From Anisodus tanguticus (taxonomy: Eukaryota > Streptophyta > Magnoliopsida > Solanales > Solanaceae): a stretch of DNA of 64,000 nucleotides. Location: assembly GCA_034509755.1 (NCBI GenBank), contig CM067551.1, forward strand, positions 10,722,501 through 10,786,500, in the 5' to 3' direction. The notes under the pieces are model-generated. The model had not been told where the DNA came from and made no database searches. It saw nothing but the letters and a program-made list of their open reading frames with translations. This document shows, piece by piece, positions 54,899 to 64,000 of this stretch (the stretch's first letter is position 1; each line of letters opens with the position of its first letter). Both the position numbers and the translations under genes were made by a program.

Positions 54899-57041
54899 TT
54901 CATTGTAGAGGGAACATAATAAAGGAATTCACTTTACAATCAACAGAAAACCAAATCTTATTGCACCATTTTCATGATAAATAAGAGTTACAAACATGTT
55001 TATACAATTGAGTTTCAGTATATATGAATCAAAAACAAACTTTCTGAGTTACAGAAAGAGAAAAATACAGAAGAACTGAAAACTTCAATGACTGTACATA
55101 CAGCTCTGGACACAAAAAAAGAAGAAGAAAAATTCCATTTTACTAGACAATGTGCTGGCATTGAATTTGAATAATTTGTCTTGGTGAGTGTATTCCGGAG
55201 TTCCAATAAATAAGTTTTCAAGATTGAAAAATAGGAAATGGAGGTTTCGAAATCTAATGCCGAATACTGAATATCTTATACTTCTCAATGTCCAAAGGAG
55301 CAAGGATATGGATTCCCAGGAGTGGTCCTACAAAGAAAGTAATCGAGAAAAAAATGATTAATAATTGAACAAAAGTAAAAGGCAAAAGCAATGAAAAAAC
55401 TATTGCAATGTATAATTTATTACCTGAGGTTCAGCGTTGGTTTGCCAAGAAGTCAAATTATTGTTCTGCAAGAAGCTGCAACAAATATCAGATGAGCATA
55501 CAAGACATCAATCAAGCAAGTTCCTCTACCGCATCCGTTGGAGGATATCAGTTTACACAACGTCAGGACAATATAACATCTTTGCATATCTTGACAAAAG
55601 ATACTTCGTTGAGTTTTTTACGGTAAAAAATCATGTAGAATGGATATTTAAGTAAGAATGTGGGAAATAATGCCAAAAACAGATAAAACTTTTTTCGTGA
55701 TGAACTATAAATGATGCTTTTGGGATCAATATGAACGTGCGCTAATATTCAAGTGACCTACAATGAGAAAAATAATAAAAAAGATATATTTCAACCAATT
55801 TATCTATCTTTTCTTTCTCTTTATATTTGTATTTGGTATCATAAAATATTACTCCATCTGTCCCAAATTATATGACACATTTTCTTTTTAGTCAGTCTAA
55901 AAAAAATGACACATTTATTTATTTGACAATAATTTAACTTTAAACTTTAACTTTTACGCTTAATGAGATGATTTATAACCACACAAATATCTTTGGCTTA
56001 TTTTAGAACAGAAGATTCAAAAGTCTTCATTTATTTCTTAAATTTCGAGCTCACTCAAACTACATCATATAAATTGGGGCGGAGGAAGTATCTCTATTGT
56101 GGTCGCTTAGAAAAAACAGAATTAGTATGTACGTTGTGTAATGAAATTCTAGGAGCAAAGTTATGTCTAAAGCATTCAAGGATGCTCAAGGCAAGGGCTC
56201 AGAACATCAAAGATTTTCAATCATCTGCTTTAGTTAATGATTAAAGGGTGACCAATTAAACATCAATTATTAAAAAAATTGTTTTGTGCATGTAAGTTAA
56301 TTTTTATAAAAATTGCATTGTGCATAAGTCAAGTATTATGTTTTATATTCTAATTTCGTCACTAATAACATGCTTAGTACCAACCCAAATCCAAATGTGG
56401 ACAGGAGGAGTATGTGATGTATGTTTTCAATTGTGGGATCAAATATTCCGAAGAGTATTATTTTGACTTGGTCATGTACAAACCAAGATTGATTATGGTT
56501 CCACTATATGATGACTTTGATGATTATCAAACATGTGGGAGGCAAACACATGTCTTTTGGATGGTGGCAGAATTAGAGGTGAACTTGTGAGTAACCTTTT
56601 TGTCACCAACTTTGTAAGCATCTTGCAATAAAAATACAATATATTATAGATAGTGGGCTTTGTTGTTTGAAGCCAAGAAACTTAAATTGGTCTTTATCTG
56701 TAACCTCATTTGACTACTAGCGGCTAATTGGTAAATTTGACTATATAATCCTCATCCACGTCATGAGCCAGGCGGCCAGATGAGCAGGTTGTAGTTGATT
56801 TTACAATAATTTAAAAGTATCTCTATATATAATAGTTTCAGTTTTTCTGTAAAGAAGAATGAAAAGAAGAATTTCTCAAATTGTATGAAAAGATTCAATT
56901 TTTTTTTTTTTTTATATATAATCGAGATTTGAATATCTTTTTGTCATATTAAATCATAGAGAAAACAAAAATAAAAGAATTTATATAAGAGTAATATATA
57001 GTTAGAAGGTTCTACTAACTAAATAAAATGGAAATAAGTAT
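54899..57041. other. intergenic between two LINEs
   Basis: No gene firmly supported. On the minus strand, 55250-55490 has a splice-like arrangement: AACCTCAG|GTAATAA donor near 55425 and TTTGTAG|GACC acceptor near 55318, with open exon frames of 17 and about 24 residues. This could be a gene relic. A Stowaway-like MITE lies at 55850-56090. Confidence 0.4.
55850..56090. mobile_element. Stowaway-like MITE
   Basis: Left TACTCCATCTGTCCCAAATTA, right inverted ATAAATTGGGGCGGAGGAAGTA. Interior AAATGACACATTTATTTATT and TTTAACTTTAAACTTTAAC are typical of this family. Confidence 0.65.
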
Positions 57042-57658
57042 ACAACAACAGCAATAACAACATATCCAGTGAAATCCCACACCGTGGGATCTGGGGAGAG
57101 TAGATTGTACACAAACCTTACCTCCACCTTGATAGGTAGAGCGGTTGTTTCCGGGAGACCCTCTGCTCAAGACAAAGCATAATTACAAGCAAGACAATCA
57201 AAACAAATCAAGAGTAAAGCAAGAGAAACAATCAGACTCAGATAAGGAATTAAAGCGGTATAAAGTGCATTAGAACAAAAGGGAGCAGTAGCTAACACAA
57301 CTAAATAAGCTAAACAAAATACACTAAAGAACACATAGAAGCAGAAATCAAACTATAGTAGATTATAAAGCAATAATATGCCTATAGGTGTGATAGGCTA
57401 ATCGGGCATACAATAATAACACTACAACTATCAATTTGTAAGCAGAAGTAGGACTACGCTCGAGTACCTACTACTCTTCTACCCTAATCTGTGTCCTCCA
57501 AAACCCCTATCTAAGGTCATGTCGTCAGTAAGTTGCACATGCGCCATATCCCATCTAATCACCTCTCTCCAATACTTCTTCGGCTTACCTCTACCCCTCC
57601 TGAACCCATCCACAACCAACCTCTCATACCTCCGCACTGGGGCATCTGTGTCTCTCCT

Positions 57659-58784
57659 CTACACATGTCCGATCCATCTCAACCACGCTTCCCGCATCGT
57701 ATCATCCACCGAGGCCACTCCCACTTTACCCCGGATATCATCATTTCTAATTTTATCTCTCCTTGTATTCTCACACATCCATCTCAGCATCCTCATCTCC
57801 GCAACTTTCATCTTTTGTATATGCGAAGGCTTGACTGACCAACACTCCGCCCCATACAACATAGTCGATCTAACCACCGCCCTATAAAACTTGCCTTTAA
57901 GTTTTTGTGACACATTTTTATTGCACAAAAATCCAGATGCGAGCCTCCAGTTCATCCACCCTGCCACAATACGATGTGTGACATCGTCGTCAATCTCTCT
58001 ATTCCATTAGATAATAGACCCTAGGTACTTGAAGCTTCCTTTCTCTGGAATGACCTGAGTACCTAGCCTTACCTCCACGCCTGTCTCAGGGTCACTCCCG
58101 TTGCTGAACTTGCACTCCAAATATTCTGTCTTAGTTCTACTCAACCTGAACCCTTTATACTCCAGAGTCCGTCTACAAACCTCCAGCTTGGCGTTCACTC
58201 CGCTGCGAGTCTCATCAATCAAAGACTATGTCATCTGCAAATAACATACACCATGGTACCTCCCATTATATTTGTCGCGTTAGTTCGTCCATCACCAAGC
58301 CAAATAGGAACAGGCTAAGAGCTAATCCCTGGTGAAGCCCCATCATCACTGGGAAGTGCTCTGAGTCTCCTCCTACTGTCCATACTCTAATCTTGGCTCC
58401 ATCATACATATCCTTGATCGCCTTAGTGTACGCCACAGGTACGCCTCTAACCTCCAAATATCTCCATAGAACCTCTCTAGGGACTTTGTCGTATGCCTTC
58501 TCGAGGTCGATGAAAACCATATGTAAGTCTTTCTTCCTCTCTTTATAATGCTCCACCAACCTCCTAATAAGATGAATGGCTTCGGTAGTCGAACGCCCCA
58601 GCATGAATTCAAACTGGTTCTTAGAAATAGACACGCCTCTCCTCACTCTCGTCTCCACGATTCTTTCCCAAACTTTCATAGAGTGGTTCAACATCTTGAT
58701 ACCCCTATAGTTGTTGCAACTATGGATATCACCTTTGTTTTTGTACAAGGGAATCATTGTACTCCACCTCCATTCTTCGAGCAT
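57659..58784 (-). pseudogene. LINE reverse transcriptase and C-terminal region
   Basis: 58266-58784: EEWRWSTMIPLYKNKGDIHS, NYRGIKMLNHSMKVWERIVE, FEFMLGRSTTEAIHLIRRLV, FIDLEKAYDKVPREVLW (first catalytic Asp). The LFADD motif is intact near 58225-58245 but followed at once by a frameshift. 58007-58222 and 57659-57967 continue with FRLSRTKTEYLECKFSNGSD, VVRSTMLYGAECWSVK, RMLRWMCENTRRDKIRN. Confidence 0.85.
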
Positions 58785-58787
58785 TCT

Positions 58788-59506
58788 TCAGGCCCAGTCG
58801 CTCATCCAAAATTCAACTGGGATATCTTCAGGCCCAGTCGCTTGTCCCCTGCGCATCCTGTGAATAATACCCGTAGCCTCCTCAACCTTAATGTTTTTAC
58901 AATACCCAAAATCCCCATGCCTGCCAAAATGCTCTAGATCTCCCAGCACAATGTCTCCATCTCTTTTTTCGTTCAAGAGTTTGTGGAAGTAATACTACCA
59001 CCTTCGCCTAATATGCGCTTCCTCCACCAATACTTTGCCATCCTCATCCTTGATGCACCTCACTTGATCCAAGTCACGGGCCCCTCATCTCTCTTGTCTT
59101 AGTTAGTCTGTACAACTTCTTGTCTCCGCATTTCTCCTCTAATTCCACATACAAGCGTTTGAAAGCCGCTATTTTTGCCGCCGTAAATTCTAGATTTGCC
59201 TCCTTCCTCTCCATCTTATACAGTTCCCTATTCGTCCACTTTTCCACCTCATCTCTGCTTTCTACCAATTTCACATATGCAGCTTTCTTCACTTCCACCT
59301 TCTCTTAAACTTCGTCATTCCACCACTAGTCCCCTCGATGTCCACCACGATAACACCACGAGACTCCTAGCACTTCTCTGGCTACCTCACAAATGCAACT
59401 GGTCGTCCTATCCCACATACATGTCGCATCCCCACTACTCCCCCAAGCCCTCTTGGCCATCAACCTCTCTCTTATCTCCTTTGCACTAGCCATGGTCAAA
59501 CTCTCT
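58788..59506 (-). pseudogene. LINE linker between endonuclease and RT
   Basis: Short broken frames, 59074-59298 (WTNRELYKMERKEANLEFTA, LYRLTKTREMRG) and 58788-58976 (ATGIIHRMRRGQATGPEDIP), match the usual RTE linker order. AQMRRGKA-type GPEDIPVE leads into RT. Confidence 0.7.
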
Positions 59507-60380
59507 CATTTGATTCTTAACCTGTCATCCACAACCCTCTTCTTCTTCTCCAACTTGATCTCCAAATTCATCACCAAAAGCTTATGGCGGGTTGTAAGAT
59601 CCTCCGTCAGAATAATCTTACAGTCTTTACAAAGACCTTTGTCAACCTTCCTAAGGAGCAAAAATTCTATCTGAGTCTTAGCCACCAAACTACGGAAAGT
59701 CACCAAGTGTTCCTCCTTCTTCAGGAATCTAGAATTGGCTATCACCATCCCACAAGCTCTAGCAAACTCCAAAAGTGAGACGTCTCCCCCATTTCTGACC
59801 CCGAGTCAAAATCCTCCATGCACGTCGTCATAACCCTCTGGAAGTGACCTGATATATCTATTGAAATCCCTCCTACAAATAACTTCTCAGTGGGTGGTAT
59901 ACCTCCGACCACTTCGTCTAAATCCTCCCAAAAGCGTCTCTTCCCCTTCTCGTCCAAGCCCGTTTGTGGCGCATAAGCATTAATAATGTTCATAGTGAAC
60001 CCTCCAACTACCAACTTAATCGGCATCATCCTGTCATTTACACTCCTCACCTCTACCACCTGATCCCTTAGTTCGATGTCTACCAAAATGCCTACCCCAT
60101 TCCTATACTTCGACCTACCGGAAAACCATAACTTATACACGTCTACATCTTTAGCCTTAGGTCCTACCCATTTGGTCTCCTGGACACATGCTATATTAAT
60201 CTTCCTCTTCTTAAGAATCTTAACTAGCTCTATGACCTTCCCTATTAAAGTCCCAATATTCCAAGACCCTATTCTCAGCCTAGCATCTCCCTTACCCCAC
60301 TTACCCCTACTCCTTGCCCGCGTCCCCGGTCGAGAACATGACGGTAGTCTACCATTATTCACCAAAGCCACTAGAGTCAC
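59506..60380 (-). pseudogene. LINE apurinic-like endonuclease
   Basis: RLRIGSWNIGTLIGKVIELV (Asn of the N-terminal strand), IACVQETKWVG (catalytic Glu), YRNGVGILVD, MNIINAYAPQTGLDEKGKR. Where the family has a G-D-F-N motif, this copy reads VGGISIDISGH, so the catalytic Asp/Asn pair is lost. The C-terminal part in another frame (59506-59772) has HLVTFRSLVAKTQIEFLLL. This endonuclease would nick target DNA for target-primed reverse transcription. Confidence 0.85.
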
Positions 60381-60390
60381 AAATACTAGA

Positions 60391-61325
60391 TACGAACACT
60401 ATAATATATCTAATTGCAAGAAATAAGAAAAGTATGAATCTTATAATCAGTAAAGCAAGCAGAGAATACAACAACTAAATCAGCAACCCAAAGCAAGCAA
60501 AATGCAGTACTTAGACTAAGGCAATTAATTAACTCACGAGAAAGATAGTCCAAGCTCAACAAGCCAATCGAAAGTACACCAAAATTGAAAATTGAAGTCT
60601 AGAACTAAAGGGGATCAAGAAGAAGGATACACCTAATTTAGGGGATGCAAGAGAAGTTAAATGAAACAAAGCAAGAGATGATATAGGAACAAAAAAAATG
60701 ATGAAACAATGAAACAAATAGACCAACAATATGCCTAATATAACACACCACAATTGATCAAGCAGAAGACCCAATAGACCCACCAACCAACGAAATTGAA
60801 AGGGACTAATTTAATGTACCCACCAGCCAACAAAATTGAAAAGAAACAGATGTAATCGCAACAAACAGTCATGCCAAGAGAGAAGAGAAGAGAGGAAGTA
60901 GAAATCACCGGGGATTGAGTGGGTGTCTGATTGTGATGGTGGATTCCGGGAAATACGCCTAAGTCTTGCCGTTGGGATTTGTTCGGCGTCGGGGACTCTA
61001 TGCTGATGGGTGGTTCCCCTGCTGGTTCATTGCAAGAAAACAAAGAAAACATGAACGGGGTGGGGGGGGGGGGGGGGGGGGATGGATGGGTCTCTATAGA
61101 GGGGAGGGAGAGGGGGAGAGAAGGAACGGGAAAATCTACCTTTTATCGGTGGGGGAGGTGGTCACCGATGGCGAGATTGTAGTGGGTGGGGGAGAGAGAA
61201 AAGTGCTAAAGAGAGAAAGAGATATAATAAAAAATAAAATTAGATTAGAGGCCACCTTAACAGATCAATTTTGAAAAGTGGTGCTTTTCAACCCGCCTTG
61301 GCAGCAACCATATTTAAATGGTACT
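60391..61325. other. probable LINE 5' UTR and spacer
   Basis: No gene recognised. A poly-G run of 20 lies at 61062-61081, with GA-rich sequence around it (61085-61230) that on the minus strand would be a pyrimidine-rich leader. Confidence 0.4.
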
Positions 61326-61620
61326 AAATACTTTCTTCATCTGTCCTCCGGGGCATAGTCCAGTGGCAAAGCCTGGGCGCTATAAGGCGCTCTGGCATGG
61401 ACAGCGTGGGTTCGATTCCCCGCAAGCACGAGGGATACCTGTTTGTTGGGGAATTTGACCTTGTCTCATTGTTCAGTTGTACGCTCCCAGAAACTGGCCA
61501 CCGGAGCACATCCCGCGATTTACCTGGTGATAGTTGCTGAAGGACCGGTGCTATTACCTCCAGGACGTCTGGGTAATACCAGTGAAGTAGTCAGGCGCAA
61601 GCCTGGAAACCTGGATCATC

Positions 61621-61652
<32 letters not shown>

Positions 61653-61662
61653 TTTCTTCATC
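61326..61662 (+). mobile_element. tRNA-derived SINE, apparently young
   Basis: A perfect 16-bp duplication AAATACTTTCTTCATC flanks it (61326-61341, 61647-61662). A box TAGTCCAGTGG (61356-61366), B box GGTTCGATTCC (61409-61419), tail of 29 A (61621-61649, overlapping the duplication). The 3' domain (CCCGCGATTTACCTGG, AGGCGCAAGCCTGG, GGATCATC then A) matches the SINEs at 5206 and 39707, while the head differs. Confidence 0.9.
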
Positions 61663-62181
61663 CCTTCCAAATTCCAGCAACTTAGAATTTTCTCTTCTTT
61701 TCTTTAACTTTTCTTTTGACGTATGATTTCTAGAAGGCTGTTTGTCTGTTGGGTTCAAATGATGACCGAAACTAGGCTAATTTGAGGTAGTGACGAAACG
61801 AGAAATACTGGGAAAAAAGTTAAAAAAAAAAAAAAAAACTAAAAATATCATACCTGAAATTTGCATCTATATTTCTCGTATGCCATTGTCCCATCCCGGT
61901 CCTGTCGGAAAAGGGGCTCGGTATTTATCGGGTCGGGACGGGACGGGTCGAGATCGGGTTTTTCATTTTCTTTTTTGCACTTAATTTTAAAAAATAATAT
62001 ATAAACACCTCAATAATTGAACAAATTAGCGTAATAAAAATATCTCAAGACTGTTTTTGTGCCTCTTATATTATTTAATAGAAATATGATTTTTTTTGTA
62101 ATACAATTGTCAAAATTGTAACTTTGTGGTGTTGAAAGTTGCAAATAACATAGTAAAATTACAATTAAAAAATTACATATT

Positions 62182-62600
62182 TTAAAACATCTTTTCTAGT
62201 TTCTTTATAATTTCTTGTGGTTCTTCGGTTGGAATTGGTAGTTGTTGGTCAAATTGTTCGACGTCGCTTCCACCTCCGTCAGATATGATGTCGTAGTTTT
62301 CATCTTCTTCTTTGTTGATCTCCGGTTGACCGCACCTTCTCTGCTCCGCTCTTATCCAATCTCTGAATAATACTGCAATCTCCAAGCTGTCTCCCGCTAA
62401 TGAGTGTCTGTGCTCTCCTATTTGAAATTTGTCGGCAGAAAAAGCGCTTTCAGACGCTGTTGATGACACTTGAATGTTCAACACATCTCGGGCCATCTTT
62501 GACAGTGTCGGAAATGTCTTCTCATTCTCCCTCCAATATTTCAGCAAGTCTTCACGTCCTTCTTTATTGAGAACTGCTTGGTACGGTACAACACCCTGCA
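62182..62600 (-). pseudogene. hAT transposase C-terminal dimerisation domain
   Basis: LLKYWRENEKTFPTLSKMAR, VSSTASESAFSADKFQ, HRHSLAGDSLEIAVLFRDW: the conserved hAT C-terminal (hATC) domain with its SxASE motif and closing W. An acidic tail of about 45 residues follows. It is joined upstream to duplicated sequence (GVVPYQ twice) instead of the catalytic region. Confidence 0.85.
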
Positions 62601-62644
62601 AAATAAAAACATCGAACTCGCTAACTTGGTACGGTACAACACCC
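62577..62644. repeat. 20-bp direct duplication at the hAT deletion junction
   Basis: CTTGGTACGGTACAACACCC occurs at 62577-62596 and 62625-62644. The short piece between may be filler DNA from repair. Confidence 0.85.
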
Positions 62645-63475
62645 GTTAGTACTACGGTCTGTATAAGACGAGATAAATACTTTACCAGGAAAATGATATA
62701 GGGAATAACGTAAATACTGTTGATATTCATATGCAAATTTAAATACATATCTCTTAACAGTTGATCTAGAAAAACTGTTAAAAGCAGGATTATACATATA
62801 TTTAATATAATGAATAAAACCACGAGAGAAAGGAAATGAAAAAGACAAACCCTCTACAACAACTAATTTGCTATTGTTTCCCTATTTCTATGTTTATCGT
62901 ATTTAGGGCCTACAATTGCCCGTCATAGGGTGAATTTGACCCTGTACTTGGTCCGGGACAGTATGTGAACATTGTCTCGACTGAGAGGGCATTGGCACAC
63001 TCGATTTTCAGCCAAGTGTTGGTTCCACCTAGCTTTGTGAAAGTTTTGTACGTGTCTCAATAAACCCCCCGTCCCACCATGACCGTTTCCCATTTTGAAT
63101 TTAAAAATATTTTTACAAATTTAACATCTATCTACTTGATTCTCTTCGTCCCTATCAAAAAATTTTCATGCATCTGATTTTAATGATCGTTTTGTTGAGT
63201 CTCGTCTCATACTAGGGGGAATAGGAGGCGTTCCAATTGGAGATGCACTAGTGGGCGTGTCATCTACATTATTGGGTGTGTCATCTAGATCATGTTCTAA
63301 ATTAAAGTCTTGTTGAGTTTCAGAAAATATCTCATTGTCTAAATCTAATGGTATTTTAGGAAAAAAATTCGATATCAACCAAATCATCTTGTCTAGGAGT
63401 AGGATAACTAGAAGGACTCTTTCCCTTATTACCCCTACTGGAAGAAGCCTGACCCTTACCCTTACCTGTAATCAT
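62645..63475 (-). pseudogene. hAT transposase N-terminal region, broken
   Basis: ATG at 63475 starts a Gly/Lys/Ser-rich N-terminus (ITGKGKGQASSSRGNKGK). A 7-base A run (plus strand 63361-63367) shifts the frame into WLISNFFPKIPLDLDNE, then acidic and Pro-rich sequence (DDTPNNVDDTPTSASPIG, TPPIPPSMRRDSTKRSLK). A BED-type zinc finger would follow, but 62900-63160 is full of stops. 62621-62848 keeps FPFSRGFIHYIKYMYNPAFN and RSTVKRYVFKFAYEYQQYL, like the segment that precedes the hAT catalytic core. Confidence 0.6.
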
Positions 63476-63968
63476 ACGTTTCAATCCTTCAATTTTAATT
63501 ATACAAATAACTAATTAAAGTAAAAGAAATTAAGTGCGCTAAATAAAAGAAAGAAACAATAATAATTTAATGAAGGAACGAATGTACCAAATGTCGACGT
63601 AACGTTGACGTGTAATCGAGAGGTTGAAAATTGAAAGTTTGCTCGATGAAAGGTCCTCAAGCTAGTTGACAACTTCACTGCCAAATGAATAAATAAAATT
63701 GAATATTTAGTAGACAATGTAGTCTTGTAGAGAGATAGATTGAGAGATTAGAGAGATTGTAGGAAGATTTGTGAGAAAGATGAAGAGAAAATGGGGTATT
63801 TATAGTTGGAAAATTGGGTTAAAATGTAAATATAATAACTTGTGGGTTAAAAATAAATATTAAGGGGTAGGGGGGAGGCAAAAAATGGGCGTTGCACAAT
63901 GACCAAAATATAAAATGGCCATTGGTGCAACGACTATTTTGTGCAAAGGGGAGGTGTCGGGCGGGACA

Positions 63969-63987
63969 GGGGGGGGGGGGGGGGGGG
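63969..63987 (+). repeat. poly-G run (19 bases) in the hAT subterminal region
   Basis: Uninterrupted G run between two CGGGAC motifs. Length uncertain for technical reasons. Confidence 0.85.
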
Positions 63988-64000
63988 ACCGGGGCGGGAC

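Larger units (their letters stand above)
57042..60390 (-). mobile_element. near-complete RTE-clade LINE, mutated
   Basis: Minus-strand element with endonuclease, linker, reverse transcriptase, and a 3' UTR ending in GTTGTTATTGCTGTTGTTG (57042-57060). It aligns with the fragment at 53480-54898. A single ORF is expected for RTE; here it is split by stops and shifts. The 5' UTR probably extends into 60390-61260. No target duplication was identified. Confidence 0.85.
61888..64000 (-). mobile_element. hAT DNA transposon, internally deleted
   Basis: Left terminus GTCCCATCCCGGTC (61888-61901) is the inverted match, 12 of 14, of GACCGGGGCGGGAC at the window end (63987-64000). Subterminal CGGGAC repeats occur at both ends. 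Minus-strand transposase pieces lie between. The element is about 2.1 kb, short for an autonomous hAT, and the catalytic middle is missing. The right end may run past the window, so the 8-bp target duplication cannot be tested. Confidence 0.7.

Noticed and set aside
61356..61419. A tRNA gene at the A/B boxes
   Set aside because: No acceptor stem or anticodon arm can be folded around the boxes, and the unit ends in a poly-A tail with target duplications, so it is a SINE.

Overview
The window is plant nuclear DNA, almost certainly from a eudicot and most likely Solanaceae. The sequence-level reasons are the Tat/Ogre-type LTR end at 2960-3242, the RTE-clade LINEs whose 3' ends carry a TTG-repeat tail, tRNA-derived SINEs sharing one 3' domain, and Stowaway- and Tourist-like MITEs. 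It is a nest of transposable elements. I can support only one host gene, an intronless DUF1645-family protein at 52264-52986 (+).

Layout. 1-3242: partial Tat/Ogre (Ty3-gypsy) LTR inserted into copia remnant A (3243-4866, -). 5206-8533: SINE, MITEs and small fragments. 8534-14359: full-length but mutated copia element B (-). 15045-19866: copia element C (-) with short LTRs and a tRNA-Met primer site. 20075-26056 (E) and 28372-34929 (F): two complete but coding-degenerate copia insertions of one family, each with a perfect 5-bp target duplication (CTTAT, AAAAT). A deleted solo LTR of the same family lies at 37543-38179 (-; ATATC). 26425-28106: an unrelated solo LTR (TAGAC) carrying a Tourist-like MITE just upstream of its TATA box. 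36475-37093: foldback and Stowaway-like MITEs. 40088-50781: Sirevirus-type copia array D (+) with three LTR pieces and an envelope-like ORF. 52264-52986: host gene. 53480-54898 (+) and 57042-60390 (-): RTE LINE copies. 61326-61662: young SINE with a 16-bp target duplication. 61888-64000: internally deleted hAT transposon reaching the window edge.

The observation most worth following concerns B, E and F. These lack the tRNA-Met primer-binding site that C and D have. Instead, the bases directly after the 5' LTR are the reverse complement of a motif inside the same element's LTR (14-18 bp). The motif differs between elements, and both partners have changed together, so pairing is kept. This fits self-primed reverse transcription, or a conserved U5/leader RNA fold, in a plant copia lineage. 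D shows a three-LTR tandem structure, a large palindrome in one LTR, and a short motif scattered through the whole element.

Limits: element boundaries come from reading repeats and target duplications by eye. Family names rest on recognised motifs, not on searches. Nearly all transposon reading frames are broken.
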